NCBI RefSeq assembly: GCF_015482765.1
Contig: NZ_JADMLB010000024.1
Span: 1 to 64,000, forward strand
Origin: Halodesulfovibrio sp.
GTDB taxonomy: Bacteria; Desulfobacterota; Desulfovibrionia; Desulfovibrionales; Desulfovibrionaceae
Length of the DNA stretch: 64,000 nucleotides
Reading direction: 5' to 3'
Shown piece after piece: positions 62,755 through 64,000 of the stretch. Within the stretch, counting starts at the first letter, position 1; each line of letters begins with the position of its first letter. The notes beneath the pieces are model-generated. The model had not been told where the DNA came from and ran no database searches. It saw nothing but the letters and a program-made list of their open reading frames with translations. Both the position numbers and the translations under genes were made by a program.

Positions 62755-64000
62755 CTATTTTGCAGGAGTGCCGGAGGCGGTAGGGTTGGCAGGGTTCATA
62801 CTCCAAACATGCCAGCCGTCATCGTATAAGTGGGCTTTTGTAAATCCCATAGCTTGTGCATACAGAAGCGCTTCACTGGCACGCCAGCCGGTACCGCAAT
62901 AAAAGGCCACTTCTTTTTCCGGTGTAATATTCCACTCTTTCCAGAATGCAGCAATTTCATGGTAATCGCGCATGGTGTTATCGGGATTACGGAAGTCATC
63001 CATGTTGTAAGAATCTTTACCGGCATGCCCCCACATTGCACCTTTAATGCGTCCCTTTGGCTTGATGTAGGAATATCCGGTTGTTTCTCCAATATATTCA
63101 GCCCAGGTGCGAATAGAAACAAGTTCGGCGTTGTCGTCGTTTAACATTCTTTTAGCATCTTTCATTCCGATGATCAGGTTCAAATTCGGCGTTGCTGCCC
63201 CAAAGTCTGTTACCGGCTTAGGGTCTACAGCAGTACGGTCTACTTTGAATCCTGCTTCCTTCCAAGCGTGCAGTCCGCCGTTGAGAATTCGAACATCTTT
63301 TACACCTACCCAGAGCATTGCGACTGCAGCTCGGGCAGCATCGATTCCGGCTTCACCATAAAGAACGACAGGAGTGTCTGCGGTAATCCCTAAAGCCATA
63401 AGGTTTGCGCGCACCTCTTTAGCCGGAAGGTAATTCCACTTGCGATCCTCAGACTCTAAAAGATCTGTATTTAAGTGCACAGCTGTCGGAATATGGTTCT
63501 GGTTGTAAACTTTCCCTTCACCCCATGAAGCTTCGACTACAAGAACGTTTTTTTCTGCAATACGCTTTTGTACCCACTGGGCGGGAACGATGCGATCATA
63601 GTGAGGAAGTCGTTCTATTGGCAGTCCCGCCTGTGACCATGCAGAAAATCCATCTTTGTACACAGCGATGCGTGTTGCCGGAATTTCTTGTTCGACGAGC
63701 CAGTCAGCAACCGTTGTTGCTTCTTCAAGGGTGTATCCGTACACAACTATGTTTTGAGCAGAGGAAAGGTTTTTTGCTTTTGTTACTTCAGCTGTGCGGG
63801 GGAGGTCTTGAGTAACCCATGAGGCTGCAAGGTTGGTGGCACCTGTAATGTGTCCAGAATTTTTTTCACCCTGCATTGCCCAACCGTTAAAGGCATTAGG
63901 GTTGCGGGCATCAACAAAACGAGCATCTTCCGTTGAATGCAGTTTCTTTACAGCATCGGTATCAAGCTGTGTATAGCTCTCAGCAAATGCAGCTGTTGAA
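62755..64000 (-). CDS. Exported triple-rhodanese sulfurtransferase, 5' end beyond the window
   Basis: The frame is open from 62755 to the window end. The visible N-terminus, STAAFAESYTQLDTDAV, looks like the end of a signal peptide and the mature start, so the enzyme is periplasmic. Three rhodanese domains follow. Domains one and two have no cysteine at the active-site loop (VVYGYTLEEA and VVLYGEAGIDAA). Only the third has it (AFYCGTGWRASEA, Cys codon at 62896-62898), and CGTGWR is a thiosulfate-sulfurtransferase-like loop. It should transfer sulfane sulfur to a thiol acceptor. An internal ATG at 63876 is not the true start. Confidence 0.88.
   Translation of the reverse strand, partial: STAAFAESYTQLDTDAVKKLHSTEDARFVDARNPNAFNGWAMQGEKNSGHITGATNLAASWVTQDLPRTAEVTKAKNLSSAQNIVVYGYTLEEATTVADWLVEQEIPATRIAVYKDGFSAWSQAGLPIERLPHYDRIVPAQWVQKRIAEKNVLVVEASWGEGKVYNQNHIPTAVHLNTDLLESEDRKWNYLPAKEVRANLMALGITADTPVVLYGEAGIDAARAAVAMLWVGVKDVRILNGGLHAWKEAGFKVDRTAVDPKPVTDFGAATPNLNLIIGMKDAKRMLNDDNAELVSIRTWAEYIGETTGYSYIKPKGRIKGAMWGHAGKDSYNMDDFRNPDNTMRDYHEIAAFWKEWNITPEKEVAFYCGTGWRASEALLYAQAMGFTKAHLYDDGWHVWSMNPANPTASGTPAK

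Noticed and set aside
1-64000. CRISPR arrays, rRNA, tRNA, prophage or conjugative modules
   Set aside because: None was recognised. Apart from the IS end, no integrase, capsid or transfer gene was seen.

Overview
The window looks like a chromosomal stretch of a marine or gut-type Desulfovibrionales (Desulfovibrio / Halodesulfovibrio-like) sulfate reducer with moderate GC. The evidence is the mixture of gene families rather than a marker gene: several sigma54-dependent two-component systems, an oxygen-sensitive glycyl radical enzyme, a TauE/SafE-type exporter next to universal stress proteins, a Desulfovibrio-type iron alcohol dehydrogenase, tungstate/molybdate uptake genes and a multi-rhodanese protein. 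No rRNA, tRNA or CRISPR array was seen.

Layout. 1-0.6 kb: the end of an IS3-family insertion sequence and a frameshifted XRE-type regulator relic. 0.6-5.8 kb: small housekeeping and unknown genes (methionine aminopeptidase, a secreted protein, membrane proteins, a lone phosphonate-type hexapeptide acyltransferase, a phosphoglycolate phosphatase-like HAD). 5.8-17.3 kb: a catabolic island with a CutC-like glycyl radical enzyme, a tripartite tricarboxylate transporter (TctCBA) and, divergently, a PgtC/PgtB/PgtA-like periplasmic sensor, histidine kinase and sigma54 activator. 17.7-21.7 kb: a retropepsin-like zinc protease / inactive transglutaminase-7TM / ATP-grasp / lipoprotein operon. 21.8-25.5 kb: an amino-acid antiporter plus basic amino-acid decarboxylase operon. 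25.5-36.8 kb: a nearly complete phosphonate C-P lyase locus (phnCDE, phnF, phnGHIJKLM, a 2H phosphoesterase gene, phnN) with candidate PhnF operators. 37-39.6 kb: small membrane proteins, an SDR and two lipoproteins. 40-48.8 kb: a signalling island with a histidine kinase, a sigma54 response regulator, a Lon protease carrying an internal receiver domain, and a divergent operon (universal stress proteins, TauE-like exporter, small proteins) behind three palindromes and a clear sigma54 promoter. 49-54 kb: iron ADH, modAB without modC (modA shows an apparent signal-peptide frameshift) and a double RNase H-fold protein. 54-64 kb: Bcr/CflA efflux pump, MscS channel, PhzF-like isomerase, small zinc-ribbon and membrane proteins, a TDT-family transporter and a partial triple-rhodanese protein.

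How they work together. The most system-like parts are (i) the glycyl radical enzyme/TTT/Pgt-type island, which reads as a substrate-sensed uptake and radical cleavage pathway whose substrate is not certain; (ii) the HK-RR-LonREC-USP-TauE island, where cis elements, promoter type and gene content fit one regulon; and (iii) the phn locus, in which a 2H phosphoesterase probably stands in for PhnP. Motif positions were read directly from the sequence. Comparisons with family residues come from general knowledge, and no database search was run.
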